DNA of 64,000 bases from Bacteroidota bacterium (GTDB lineage: Bacteria > Bacteroidota > Bacteroidia > Bacteroidales > JAGONC01). This document shows positions 27,283 to 35,643 of this stretch, piece by piece. The position numbers and the translations under genes are program-made. The DNA is taken from the NCBI GenBank assembly GCA_026391695.1, contig JAPLDP010000071.1, positions 1 through 64,000 on the forward strand, read 5' to 3'. Position 1 is the stretch's first letter; each line of letters starts with the position of its first letter. The notes under the pieces are model-generated. The model saw nothing but the letters and a program-made list of their open reading frames with translations. It was not told the origin of the DNA and searched no databases.

Positions 27283-30200
27283 CTATTTAATGATTATTTT
27301 TTTGATCAGCTTAAAGTCATCGCCTTCAATAAACATCAAATACATACCCTTGTTTAAGTTTTTCAGGTCAATTAGCTGGTTGAAATTCTTGTCGGCGACG
27401 ATATGATCATTCTCAAATACTTTATTTCCAAGCAGGTCAATGATGCGAATGCTGATCTGTTCGTCTTTTGCTGAGTTTATGGTTACTTTAAACAGTCCAT
27501 TATTCGGATTAGGCATGATTTGAACATTCATTTCCTGTTCAGCCAATCCGACGGTATTATCAATGGTGATCTCAAGGATTTGCGAAAATGGGCCGTCGCC
27601 ACAATCATTATAACCATTCAGGCGGATGGTAGCAACACCAACGTAACCATTATTCCAGTTGACCATGCATGATGTGCCGTCGCTGAGCAGGCTGCCGGCA
27701 TACTCCGGATCAAGTTTCCAGTTGAATGCTACAGCATAGGCAGAGCCATCAGAAGTATATTCAGAAGTGCTTGTATAATAAAGATCGACGTATGTTGGTC
27801 CTTCCGGGGCAGCAGGTATCTCCGGCAGTGGATCGAAATTCAGCGCCATCTCATCGCTGACGGTTTTTGTTGAAGTGTAAATAGTCAGCGTGAGTGCAAC
27901 AGCGCCTGATTCATAATCTGCCTGGCTGGGTGTGTAAACAGGATTAAGTATGGCTGGATCATCAAAGGTGCCGCTTCCTGATGTAGTCCATTCCAGGTAA
28001 CTGTAATTGATAGCCTGTGCTGAAAGTGAATAATTCATTCCTTCACAAACACTTGCATCATCACCTGCAAAGACTTCAGGATCACTCAATGGTGGGAAAT
28101 AAATATAATCGATCCAGGCACAATCATCACCAGCCGAGCCACCGGCATCTTTAATATATTTCCATTCAAATGTATGCAGACCTGCTGTGACGGTGTATGT
28201 TTCAAGGCTGTAAGCGGTCAGTCCCGCCCATTCGTCAACGATTATCCCATCAATAAGGAATTGCAGCTTATCACCAAAATTGGAAGAGATCATTTTATAA
28301 AAACTGATGGGAACAGAAAAAACAGCGTCGATATCAAGCTGCAGGCAGATTGAGCTGGACTGGTTGTCGCCAATCATACCGGATTTTGCACAGAATAGTC
28401 CGTTGAATGGATTTTCTGAATCAATAGTCCATGGGATATCACCATTAAAAGTCCATGCGAATGCTGTGAAGTTGCCGGTTTCGAAGTTTTCATCCGGAGA
28501 CCTTGCTGTTGTGAATGACCAGACAGGCCCGACAGAGGTGCCATATTGATTAGTAGCTTCAATGCGCCAGAAAAACTGGGTTTGGAATTCGAGTTCCATG
28601 GCGGGTGTGAACATTTTGCTATATACTACCTCGCCATTCACCACATTGGAGGGGGGATTATCGGTACCCAGAAATACTGCATACTGAGCAGGTACACCAC
28701 CCAGTCCATCTTCCCAGTATAATTTTGTAAATGGAGCGATAATGCCTTGTCCGTCGGCAGGAGTAGGATTTATCACCTGTCCCGGTTCTCCAACGACGGT
28801 AAGTGTGCCAAGGTAGGGTATACGATTATAGGAAGTCACGGTGAGTGTGAGTTCATCAAGACTATTAAGAGGATCAAAAGTCAATGAAGCCTCTCCGCCG
28901 GAGATGTAAGCTGTTGCGATAATTTGGTTTTGAAAGGTGAGGGAAACCAGACCTTCAGGTGTATTGGCACTGACAGTCAACTCAGAGGTTCCGAGCGGAA
29001 CAGGATTCGGATAGGTGACTGACAGAGATAAAGGGAAGGCAGTTCTGACCATGACTGACGGATCGCCGAAGCAATTCCATGTATCGGTCATTTGATCACC
29101 GTCGATACCATAGGTGTCGTTCATTTTCATGCAGCCATTCATCGACAGTCCGCCGAAAGTTCTCTTGATATTGTCAGAATAGGATTCCACTAGAATATCT
29201 ACCATCTCATCCTCTCCTTCCATCGGTGGGTTCCAGCTCTGATTAATGGTTGACATAAGTGCGGCGATGGCGCCTGTGGGTTGCCCATTCTGTTTGGCTC
29301 TCAGCCAGTTTTCAGCAAAGCAGGTATTACCAACAAAATCGCCATTTACACAAGCCACTGACCATATAAAAGGATATTTGCCATAATTAATCAGGTTGTT
29401 GACATCACTACTGGAAAAGCCCGATGTGCTCCAGGCGTCGACACTTCCATGACCCGTATAGAGTATGATGCCATTGCCGGTATTGACTTCATTGGACACC
29501 ATGGAAGGATTTGGATTGCCAGGTTCGTCGTTACCGCCCTGGCTGCCATCAAAAAGTTCGGCATTGTAAGTATAAGTATAGTTCAGTAATTTGCTTTGCA
29601 AATCCCGGATATGTTCAAAGTCATATTCATTATCATCACCGGGGCCCTGGTCGGAGCCAATGCCTGTTGACCGGGTAAACCAGTTGTATGATACATCGGG
29701 ATTCTTTTCATATTCAATAGTACGTTGCACCTGAATGGTCACCTGGTCAGGAATTTCAGCAGAGAAACGTCCAACGAACAAGTCCGGATAATGGTCATCA
29801 CCGACTACATAGCCGTAGTCATTATCTGAATCGCCACTTGCATAACTCGACGGCACCTGGGCAGCATCACCCACAAGAAGGAGGTAAGCCAGGCCATAAG
29901 TATCATAATAATTGTGCACATAGGTTTTAATAGCTGAAGAGTTACCTATTGTTGCAACATCAACAATTACCACCGGTCTGCCGATCTGTTTTTTCCAGTT
30001 GATAAAAGGTTGCATGTATGGTATAAAATCACCATAGGAGATAATCAGCATATTACCCTCTTCTTCAACAGGTGTATAGCGCAAAGTGGAAGCATTGAGG
30101 AAATGGTCTTTATAAAGGGTATTGAAATCTTTATCCACTTTTGAGAATTCTTTTTTGCGGATCAGAATATTTATGCCTTCTTCACTGGTGCTGCTGACTT

Positions 30201-30771
30201 TAACAGTGATATCTGTATAAACTCTTAACGTTCTGGTTACCGGATTATACTGGAAGGGATAAACAATAACAGCCTGTCCCCGGCAATCTCTCAGGATATA
30301 TGGATCACGCATGCTGGCAAGAGTGCCCGGATAGAATGCATTTGTACGATAAGCATCGCTATAAATATATGGAACTGTGGCCGGATCAATATCCCTGGTG
30401 AAATTACCTTTGGACGGAGCCACATCAATATCGTTGAACTCTTTGTATTGTGAAGAAATGATTTCCAGCGACATGGCAGCTCTGTCAGGAATAATGATTG
30501 AAGTGCTGAGTTTGGCAAGATCAGGGGCTCCGGCTTCCAGAACCGGCGTGGCCTCATCAAGTGTTATGATGAAAGCATTGCCACGCGGAGTGATGACCTC
30601 ATTCATAAGGTAACCATCCAGAGTGAAACGGATGACCGATGTTTCAATATTTGACGATATAAGCGTAATATTTGCCGGTGTGGGATCCGGTGTGGAGATG
30701 GCTACCCATTTTGTGCCGTATCCTGAAAAAAGTGCAAAAAGGAAAATCAGCGTAAGAGTAAATTTTTTCAT
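27283..30771 (-). CDS. Gingipain-like C25 cysteine peptidase with cleaved-adhesin-like and T9SS domains
   Basis: 1162 residues. The signal peptide ends near FSGYGTK; a propeptide follows to about residue 225. The C25 catalytic domain holds the dyad His in LYTGHGS (about 439) and Cys in SVACVNGDF (about 473), spaced as in gingipains. After an Ig-like module come a cleaved-adhesin-type domain (about 760-893), a PKD/SprB-like region (VFAGDDASVCEG) and a type A T9SS sorting tail (MPNPNNGLFKV to the end). It is a surface or secreted endopeptidase. The adhesin-like module is clearly homologous to one in the neighbouring M14 peptidase. Confidence 0.92.
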   Translation of the reverse strand: MKKFTLTLIFLFALFSGYGTKWVAISTPDPTPANITLISSNIETSVIRFTLDGYLMNEVITPRGNAFIITLDEATPVLEAGAPDLAKLSTSIIIPDRAAMSLEIISSQYKEFNDIDVAPSKGNFTRDIDPATVPYIYSDAYRTNAFYPGTLASMRDPYILRDCRGQAVIVYPFQYNPVTRTLRVYTDITVKVSSTSEEGINILIRKKEFSKVDKDFNTLYKDHFLNASTLRYTPVEEEGNMLIISYGDFIPYMQPFINWKKQIGRPVVIVDVATIGNSSAIKTYVHNYYDTYGLAYLLLVGDAAQVPSSYASGDSDNDYGYVVGDDHYPDLFVGRFSAEIPDQVTIQVQRTIEYEKNPDVSYNWFTRSTGIGSDQGPGDDNEYDFEHIRDLQSKLLNYTYTYNAELFDGSQGGNDEPGNPNPSMVSNEVNTGNGIILYTGHGSVDAWSTSGFSSSDVNNLINYGKYPFIWSVACVNGDFVGNTCFAENWLRAKQNGQPTGAIAALMSTINQSWNPPMEGEDEMVDILVESYSDNIKRTFGGLSMNGCMKMNDTYGIDGDQMTDTWNCFGDPSVMVRTAFPLSLSVTYPNPVPLGTSELTVSANTPEGLVSLTFQNQIIATAYISGGEASLTFDPLNSLDELTLTVTSYNRIPYLGTLTVVGEPGQVINPTPADGQGIIAPFTKLYWEDGLGGVPAQYAVFLGTDNPPSNVVNGEVVYSKMFTPAMELEFQTQFFWRIEATNQYGTSVGPVWSFTTARSPDENFETGNFTAFAWTFNGDIPWTIDSENPFNGLFCAKSGMIGDNQSSSICLQLDIDAVFSVPISFYKMISSNFGDKLQFLIDGIIVDEWAGLTAYSLETYTVTAGLHTFEWKYIKDAGGSAGDDCAWIDYIYFPPLSDPEVFAGDDASVCEGMNYSLSAQAINYSYLEWTTSGSGTFDDPAILNPVYTPSQADYESGAVALTLTIYTSTKTVSDEMALNFDPLPEIPAAPEGPTYVDLYYTSTSEYTSDGSAYAVAFNWKLDPEYAGSLLSDGTSCMVNWNNGYVGVATIRLNGYNDCGDGPFSQILEITIDNTVGLAEQEMNVQIMPNPNNGLFKVTINSAKDEQISIRIIDLLGNKVFENDHIVADKNFNQLIDLKNLNKGMYLMFIEGDDFKLIKKIIIK

Positions 30772-30817
30772 GGTCCGGAATAATTAATATTATAAGTAGA
30801 TTCATTTCAGGTAAGTA

Positions 30818-30825
30818 CAAAAATA
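30818..30825 (-). promoter_or_regulatory. Candidate -7 box of the C25 peptidase gene
   Basis: TATTTTTG on the minus strand fits TAnnTTTG, with a T-rich but imperfect -33 region about 21 bases upstream. A TGCCT-G-AGGCA palindrome sits further upstream at 30857-30867. The leader to the ATG at 30771 would be about 40 nt. Confidence 0.4.
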
Positions 30826-30912
30826 CAAATAATTTACATGAAATAGAAAAAATGTCTGCCTGAGGCAACTGATTTTCGGGATTGACAATAACTGTTACCT
30901 GCAGTCGGATTC

Positions 30913-30946
30913 AAATAAAAGAACCCTGGTGGATGACCAGGGTTCT
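30913..30946 (-). terminator. Strong intrinsic terminator of a deleted gene
   Basis: On the minus strand AGAACCCTGGT (30936-30946) pairs exactly with ACCAGGGTTCT (30920-30930), followed by TTTTATTT. The 11-bp stem is the strongest terminator seen in the window, yet it serves only the T9SS gene remnant just upstream. Confidence 0.8.
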
Positions 30947-30994
30947 TGAGGGTTGCAATGTATTGAGGTTTGAGAAACTTCAGCAAGTATCGAT

Positions 30995-31111
30995 TTATTT
31001 CTGAATCACAAACTTCCGGGATACAGTTGTCTTTCCATCGTTGATCAGCATGAGATAAACTCCTTCGTAAATGCTGCCGAGCGTAATCTTCTTTACAAGG
31101 GTCTGATTTTG
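30995..31111 (-). pseudogene. 3' remnant of a T9SS-sorted protein gene
   Basis: The minus-strand frame encodes 38 residues that include ITLGSIYEGVYLMLINDG and then KTTVSRKFVIQK before TAA. That is a textbook end of a T9SS type A sorting domain (L..G-x-Y..V....G....KF-V-x-K). There is no start codon: a TAA at 31112-31114 closes the frame upstream. A start-like TTG followed by MKNAVNTLLTK in another frame (from 31139) and a promoter box at 31201-31208 remain upstream, so the gene body appears to have been deleted. Confidence 0.6.
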
Positions 31112-31200
31112 TTAATAAAGTGTTCACTGCATTTTTCAAAAATCAGAACAATAAATCAGTGTTTTCAAGGATTTCGGAGTATAAAAGGGCCAATGAGTGT

Positions 31201-31233
31201 CAAAGTTAGGAGAAAAGGGCGAATATTCCCGCC
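31201..31233 (-). promoter_or_regulatory. Orphan promoter box and inverted repeat
   Basis: On the minus strand TAACTTTG (31201-31208) matches the -7 consensus. Just upstream, GGGCGAATATTCCCGCC (31217-31233) is nearly symmetrical around GAATATTC. No intact gene follows, only the T9SS remnant, so this is probably the promoter of the lost gene. Confidence 0.4.
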
Positions 31234-31314
31234 AGCATCATTCTTCGTCCTGTGATTCGTTTTATGTGTATTTCTGAAATTTTAGACGTTAATAAATAGT
31301 TTTGATTATCTGTA

Positions 31315-34300
31315 TTATCTCGAAAGAATTAATTTTCCTGTCCTTGTCACCTTATCAGTAACCAGTTTATATATATATAATCGATCAGGTAACAGATGGT
31401 AGTGACTGTCGTCTCCCTGCCAGATAAAGGTGTGGGATCCATTGGCAAGTGTACCGTTGTATAATGTTTTTATCATTTTTCCCCTTGAATCGAAAATTTC
31501 CAGGGAAATTTTACCGGCATCCTGAAGAGTGACTATAAATGCCGTTGCCGCATTGAAAGGATTAGGCCTGACAATTATATCAGGCCATTGTTCTTTCGTT
31601 TCGCTGAATCCGGATGTAGGCATAAGTTCATAATTCACTTCTGTGGTATCATTCTCATAGATAACAGCTTCCATGCAAAGAGTATCATACTCTGGATGTG
31701 TAACGCAAATGGTATAAGTGCCTTGAATCAGGTCCAGTAAATAGTTGCCATCGGTCCCGGTAATCATCGCTCCGCCAACAGATGCACCTTCAACCGGAAT
31801 CCCTGTAGTGACATTGGTCACAAGGCCTTTTACGACGCCCAAGTGATCAGGTGTAAGAGGTGGAAACATGATCAGGTCGATCCAGCCGCAATCGCTACCG
31901 CTGCTTGTCGTGACATCTTTTAGATACTGCCATTTGAACGTGTGTGTCCCATCTGAAACCGGGTAAGTGACCATTGCCCAATCCTTTTCGCCTGACCATC
32001 GGTCCATAAAAATATTATCGATGTAAAATTCCAGGTAGTCATAATCAGCTTCTGAAGATACTTTCCTGTAAAAGGAAATATCACCATTGGTCAGAATATC
32101 AAGTGTGAGGGTAAGAACCGACATCTGGAAGTCATTAATGCTGCCTGACTGAGCGCAATACAGACCCTGGAAAGGATTATTCTGAGTAATCAGCCATGGC
32201 GTATTTCCACCCTGTTGCCAATCATATGCAGAAAAGTCTCCTGTTTCCCAGTTCTCGAGGATTTGTCCGACGATAAAGGTCATTTGGTAACTATTGATGT
32301 AGGAACCATTGTTTGCAGTAGCTGCCAGATCGGTGTTGAACAAGTAACCGGATGGAGTGAGATCGCTGGCGGTAATAAGGAAAACGGCTTCGGCAGTCTG
32401 CCCCTGAGAGAGATTACCAAAGTCAGCAGGCAGACCGGAGACGCTAATGAACGTAGCATTCGTCGTGAGTGTCCCTGTTATATTTTCGGCTGCAGCATCG
32501 CCGTTGTTTCTGAGTGTAATATGCAATTCCACTGTTTCACCCGGATCAATGTGGCCATTGTTGTTGCCGGTTTCATCGGTGATATAATGATCAATTAATG
32601 CCAGGTAAACGCCTGATATTTGACCGATGGATTCGATAGCATCGAGGTCGAAGCCGGCATCAGGTGATGAGGATGTTCCATCGCCGTCATCTACAACTTT
32701 AAGGTATTGTGCCTCCACCATCCCGGTATTCATGAGGTCAAAGCCGGAAGTGCCGCTGCCTTCGCCAACAAGCGTCCATGGTCCATCCATCGTTTGGCCT
32801 GCATAGCAGGTATAACCCTCCGCTGAGGCATCGCCTTCATGAATGATGAAGTCATCACCCGGACCATCAGGAACGGGATATTGCATGTCGGCGATAAGCC
32901 ATCCATTTTTACCGATAGAGTAGTATACATTGTCAGGCTGGCCAAGCATGGCAGGAGTATTGCCTTCATCGTGAAAGTTATTGTTGGGTATCTGACAGGC
33001 AATAAGCCGGTAAATATATTTTCCCGTGGCAGGCTGTAGCGCAAAGTCGGTGACGGTTGAATTTTCGGATGTGACAACAATATTATCTATCGCCTGGCTT
33101 TCATAACCGTTTGCCATGACTTTAATGCTAAAGGTTCCGGGAAGGACATACTTGTGGTAATCGCCGGCCTGTGGATCGATATATACCGGGTAAAAATCAC
33201 TGACCAGCACGATGGCAGCAATGGGCTCGCCCGTTGTGAGGTCGGTCACCGTACCCTCCAGTCCATAGCCTGCCTGTTCTATCATAGCCAGCATGGCGGG
33301 TTTGTTGTAGGTATAATACATCATGATCTGTGATGGCGGGGGTTGTTTATCAAAAGATATTTCAATACTCCAGCTCACAGCACCCATGATGCCATAGGCT
33401 GCATCCTTGGAGCTGCCGTTGATAGGATACATACCTGTATAACCCTGGCTATATGGAAGACTGGAGTAGCCTGATGTGGAGGAGTATATGGATGCAAGAT
33501 GGTTTATTGGATCATAATCGGGGCAGGGATCACTCCTGTAGCTCCAGGAAAAGGCGAGGAATTCACTTCCACTGTGGTAGCTGGTATACACCACAAACTG
33601 GTTGTCGTAAAGGCAGTTTCTCATAGCCTTAGTTTCTATCTGGGAGTAAGGTGAAGAGGTTCCACACGAGGCATCCCACATGTAACCCCAGTTGCGGTTA
33701 AGGTCAACACCGTTGGCATTATCGCGGGTCATGTTGGCCCTGCCGTCGGGATTGGCCATCAGGTACAACCATATCTCCCTGTTATTAATAAGATTCGTAA
33801 TATAAGGGTCCACGGTATAGGCCTGGCAGAGATCGAGGGCAAAACGGATGATATTTTCGGCACCACCGATCTCATCACCATGTGTGCCGCCATCGAAATA
33901 AACTTCAGCTTCGTTCTCATCGGTCAGCACATTATCACTGATTTTCAAAGCAGCGAGCTGACGGCCCTGAACAGAGGTTCCTAACAGGTACTTATGGCAG
34001 ATGCCAGGGAAATTGTCCGACAGGCTGTCGGCGAGATCAATGATCTGCTGATAGGAGTGGTAGGCATCGCGGTTTAGCCAGAAATCTTTATAGTATGCAT
34101 TCAGGTCTTCCTTAAGGATATGATAGTTTAGACCAAGAAGGCGGATCTTCTCCAGTTCCGACGGCACAGCATATACAACGGCATACCGACCTTCGGGCAG
34201 GGTGTAAACATCGCCGTCAAGGTGAAGGGCGTACAATTTCTGAATTGCCTGCAGGTCAGGAAGAAATACCCTGACCTCCATCTCTTTATCCCGCCAGCCG

Positions 34301-34362
34301 GGCTGGCTGAATAATGAAAAACAGGAAAACAACATCAACAGAAAAAGCAGGTATTTCTTCAT
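31315..34362 (-). CDS. T9SS-secreted M14 zinc carboxypeptidase with accessory domains
   Basis: 1015 residues. The signal peptide ends at CFSLFSQ. The M14 domain (about 105-365) has the zinc ligands His and Glu in GGTHGDEIGG (about 160), DLNRNWGYMWD for substrate, the third ligand in TSYHSGSEF, and the general-base Glu in SWSIEISFD. Then come a carboxypeptidase-regulatory domain (GLEGTVTDLTTGEPIA), a further beta region, a cleaved-adhesin-like module (about 702-832), a second regulatory domain and a FlgD/T9SS-like C-terminus ending TGKLILSR. It removes C-terminal residues from extracellular peptides, complementing the C25 endopeptidase next door. Confidence 0.92.
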   Translation of the reverse strand: MKKYLLFLLMLFSCFSLFSQPGWRDKEMEVRVFLPDLQAIQKLYALHLDGDVYTLPEGRYAVVYAVPSELEKIRLLGLNYHILKEDLNAYYKDFWLNRDAYHSYQQIIDLADSLSDNFPGICHKYLLGTSVQGRQLAALKISDNVLTDENEAEVYFDGGTHGDEIGGAENIIRFALDLCQAYTVDPYITNLINNREIWLYLMANPDGRANMTRDNANGVDLNRNWGYMWDASCGTSSPYSQIETKAMRNCLYDNQFVVYTSYHSGSEFLAFSWSYRSDPCPDYDPINHLASIYSSTSGYSSLPYSQGYTGMYPINGSSKDAAYGIMGAVSWSIEISFDKQPPPSQIMMYYTYNKPAMLAMIEQAGYGLEGTVTDLTTGEPIAAIVLVSDFYPVYIDPQAGDYHKYVLPGTFSIKVMANGYESQAIDNIVVTSENSTVTDFALQPATGKYIYRLIACQIPNNNFHDEGNTPAMLGQPDNVYYSIGKNGWLIADMQYPVPDGPGDDFIIHEGDASAEGYTCYAGQTMDGPWTLVGEGSGTSGFDLMNTGMVEAQYLKVVDDGDGTSSSPDAGFDLDAIESIGQISGVYLALIDHYITDETGNNNGHIDPGETVELHITLRNNGDAAAENITGTLTTNATFISVSGLPADFGNLSQGQTAEAVFLITASDLTPSGYLFNTDLAATANNGSYINSYQMTFIVGQILENWETGDFSAYDWQQGGNTPWLITQNNPFQGLYCAQSGSINDFQMSVLTLTLDILTNGDISFYRKVSSEADYDYLEFYIDNIFMDRWSGEKDWAMVTYPVSDGTHTFKWQYLKDVTTSSGSDCGWIDLIMFPPLTPDHLGVVKGLVTNVTTGIPVEGASVGGAMITGTDGNYLLDLIQGTYTICVTHPEYDTLCMEAVIYENDTTEVNYELMPTSGFSETKEQWPDIIVRPNPFNAATAFIVTLQDAGKISLEIFDSRGKMIKTLYNGTLANGSHTFIWQGDDSHYHLLPDRLYIYKLVTDKVTRTGKLILSR

Positions 34363-34375
34363 GATTTTTCAGCAA

Positions 34376-34431
34376 TGAATTTGGAATTTATTTAGGATTT
34401 GGTAATTGGAATTTGGAATTTTTTGAAAAAG
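34376..34431. repeat. GGAATTT / GGATTTGG quasi-periodic repeat
   Basis: Imperfect 7-9 bp units (GAATTTG, GAATTTA, GGATTTGG, GGAATTTGGAATTT) occupy the spacer between the M14 and ROK genes. Not coding. Confidence 0.55.
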
Positions 34432-34437
34432 ATGTCA

Positions 34438-35547
34438 TCACTGAATACCTTTATCCAGTTTATTCAGTGCAAAGGCATAAGCGCCTATCGACACTGCACG
34501 GCTGGTGCCCAGGCGCCGGAATCCTACTCCTATGCGTTTCGCCGGATCATATCTAATCCTCTTTTTACTGAAGGGCACCTGTATCTCACGCGTGTCGCCT
34601 TTAAGGAAAAGTTCCAGCTCTTTAGGATCTTCCAGGTTGAAGGCTTTGATTTCCATGCGTGGCAGGGATTTGCCCTGTGCTGTATCAAAGGCTGCATTCA
34701 TCTCCTCGACGAGGCACGACAGGAATAGGGGATAAGCCTTTGAAAGTCCGCCGCCTATGACCACCAGCCCGTCGAAAAGGGTAATGGCATTGGCGAAGGA
34801 ATCACCGGCAACAATGGCCAGTTCCTCAAAGGCTTTCTCCGCTGCCTGCCGGTTGCCCGGTTTCAGTCCCATGCCTATTTCATAGATATCCTTTGGTGAA
34901 AGACTGGAATGATCACCTGACTCCCTGGCATAGACACGTTGCACACCGCGAATGCTGGTGCTTTCCTCCACGCTGAAATTATTATATAGCCTGTTTCGCA
35001 TGCGGTTGAGCTCGCCCTGTGCCGAGTTGTCACCGGTGAAGAGTTCACCTTTTGAAACAATGCCACCGCCGAAGCCTGTCCCAAATGTCGCACCGAAAAG
35101 ATTATGATAATATTTAGGACTGCCACGCTGAACAAGCAGGTCATTGATATATGGCAATAAACCTGCGAGAGCTTCGCCATACGTAAAGAGGTCACCATCG
35201 TTATTGATAAATACCGGTATGCCGAATTGTTCCTGCAGGGCGGGACCAAGGGCAACACCACCACGGAAGGTGGGCAGGTTCTCCAGGTCGCCGATGATGC
35301 CTGACTCATATTCAGCAGGTCCCGGAAATGCAAAACTGATGGCCACAGGTCTCTCCTTAAGCTGGTTGCTGACTTGGCTAAAACCGTCAATAATGGTCTT
35401 AATCACTTTTTCAAGAGTGTCGTGTCGCGATGGAAGGATGATGGAAGAGAGAATCTCGCTCTCGCCTTGAACTGCATTGAAAACCAAATTTGTACCACCG
35501 GCGTCAAGAGTCATGACGATGCGGTTATCGTGGCTGAAATGTCCCAT
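34438..35547 (-). CDS. ROK-family sugar kinase/regulator-type protein
   Basis: 369 residues from the ATG at 35547; the frame opens with a TTG six codons earlier. The ATPase-fold signature TLDAGGTNLVFNAV is near the N-terminus, and VVIGGGLSKAYPLFLSCL near the C-terminus is the ROK adenosine site. There is no N-terminal helix-turn-helix, so it is a kinase rather than a repressor. The usual ROK zinc motif (CxCGxxGCxE) is not apparent. Candidate substrates are glucose, N-acetylglucosamine or allose; the nearby GH20 makes an amino-sugar role plausible but unproven. Confidence 0.82.
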   Translation of the reverse strand: MGHFSHDNRIVMTLDAGGTNLVFNAVQGESEILSSIILPSRHDTLEKVIKTIIDGFSQVSNQLKERPVAISFAFPGPAEYESGIIGDLENLPTFRGGVALGPALQEQFGIPVFINNDGDLFTYGEALAGLLPYINDLLVQRGSPKYYHNLFGATFGTGFGGGIVSKGELFTGDNSAQGELNRMRNRLYNNFSVEESTSIRGVQRVYARESGDHSSLSPKDIYEIGMGLKPGNRQAAEKAFEELAIVAGDSFANAITLFDGLVVIGGGLSKAYPLFLSCLVEEMNAAFDTAQGKSLPRMEIKAFNLEDPKELELFLKGDTREIQVPFSKKRIRYDPAKRIGVGFRRLGTSRAVSIGAYAFALNKLDKGIQ

Positions 35548-35550
35548 AGT

Positions 35551-35632
35551 TAAATTAAAAATCAAAAATTAAATATCAAAAACACAGATCAAATATATAA
35601 AAGCAACAAGCTTCAAGCTACAAGCTCGTGGC
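35551..35632. repeat. Quasi-periodic intergenic repeats between polA and ROK
   Basis: AAATTAAAAATCAAAAATT-type units (35551-35582) are followed by CAAGCTTCAAGCTACAAGCT (35608-35627). The latter is the exact reverse complement of part of the repeat at 4838-4861, 31 kb away. Confidence 0.6.
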
Positions 35633-35643
35633 TTTTTTATTCA

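Noticed and set aside
30834-31139. 101-residue minus-strand frame
   Set aside because: Its frame differs from the sorting-tail frame and yields no protein-like sequence past the first residues; treated as the remnant described at 30995-31111.
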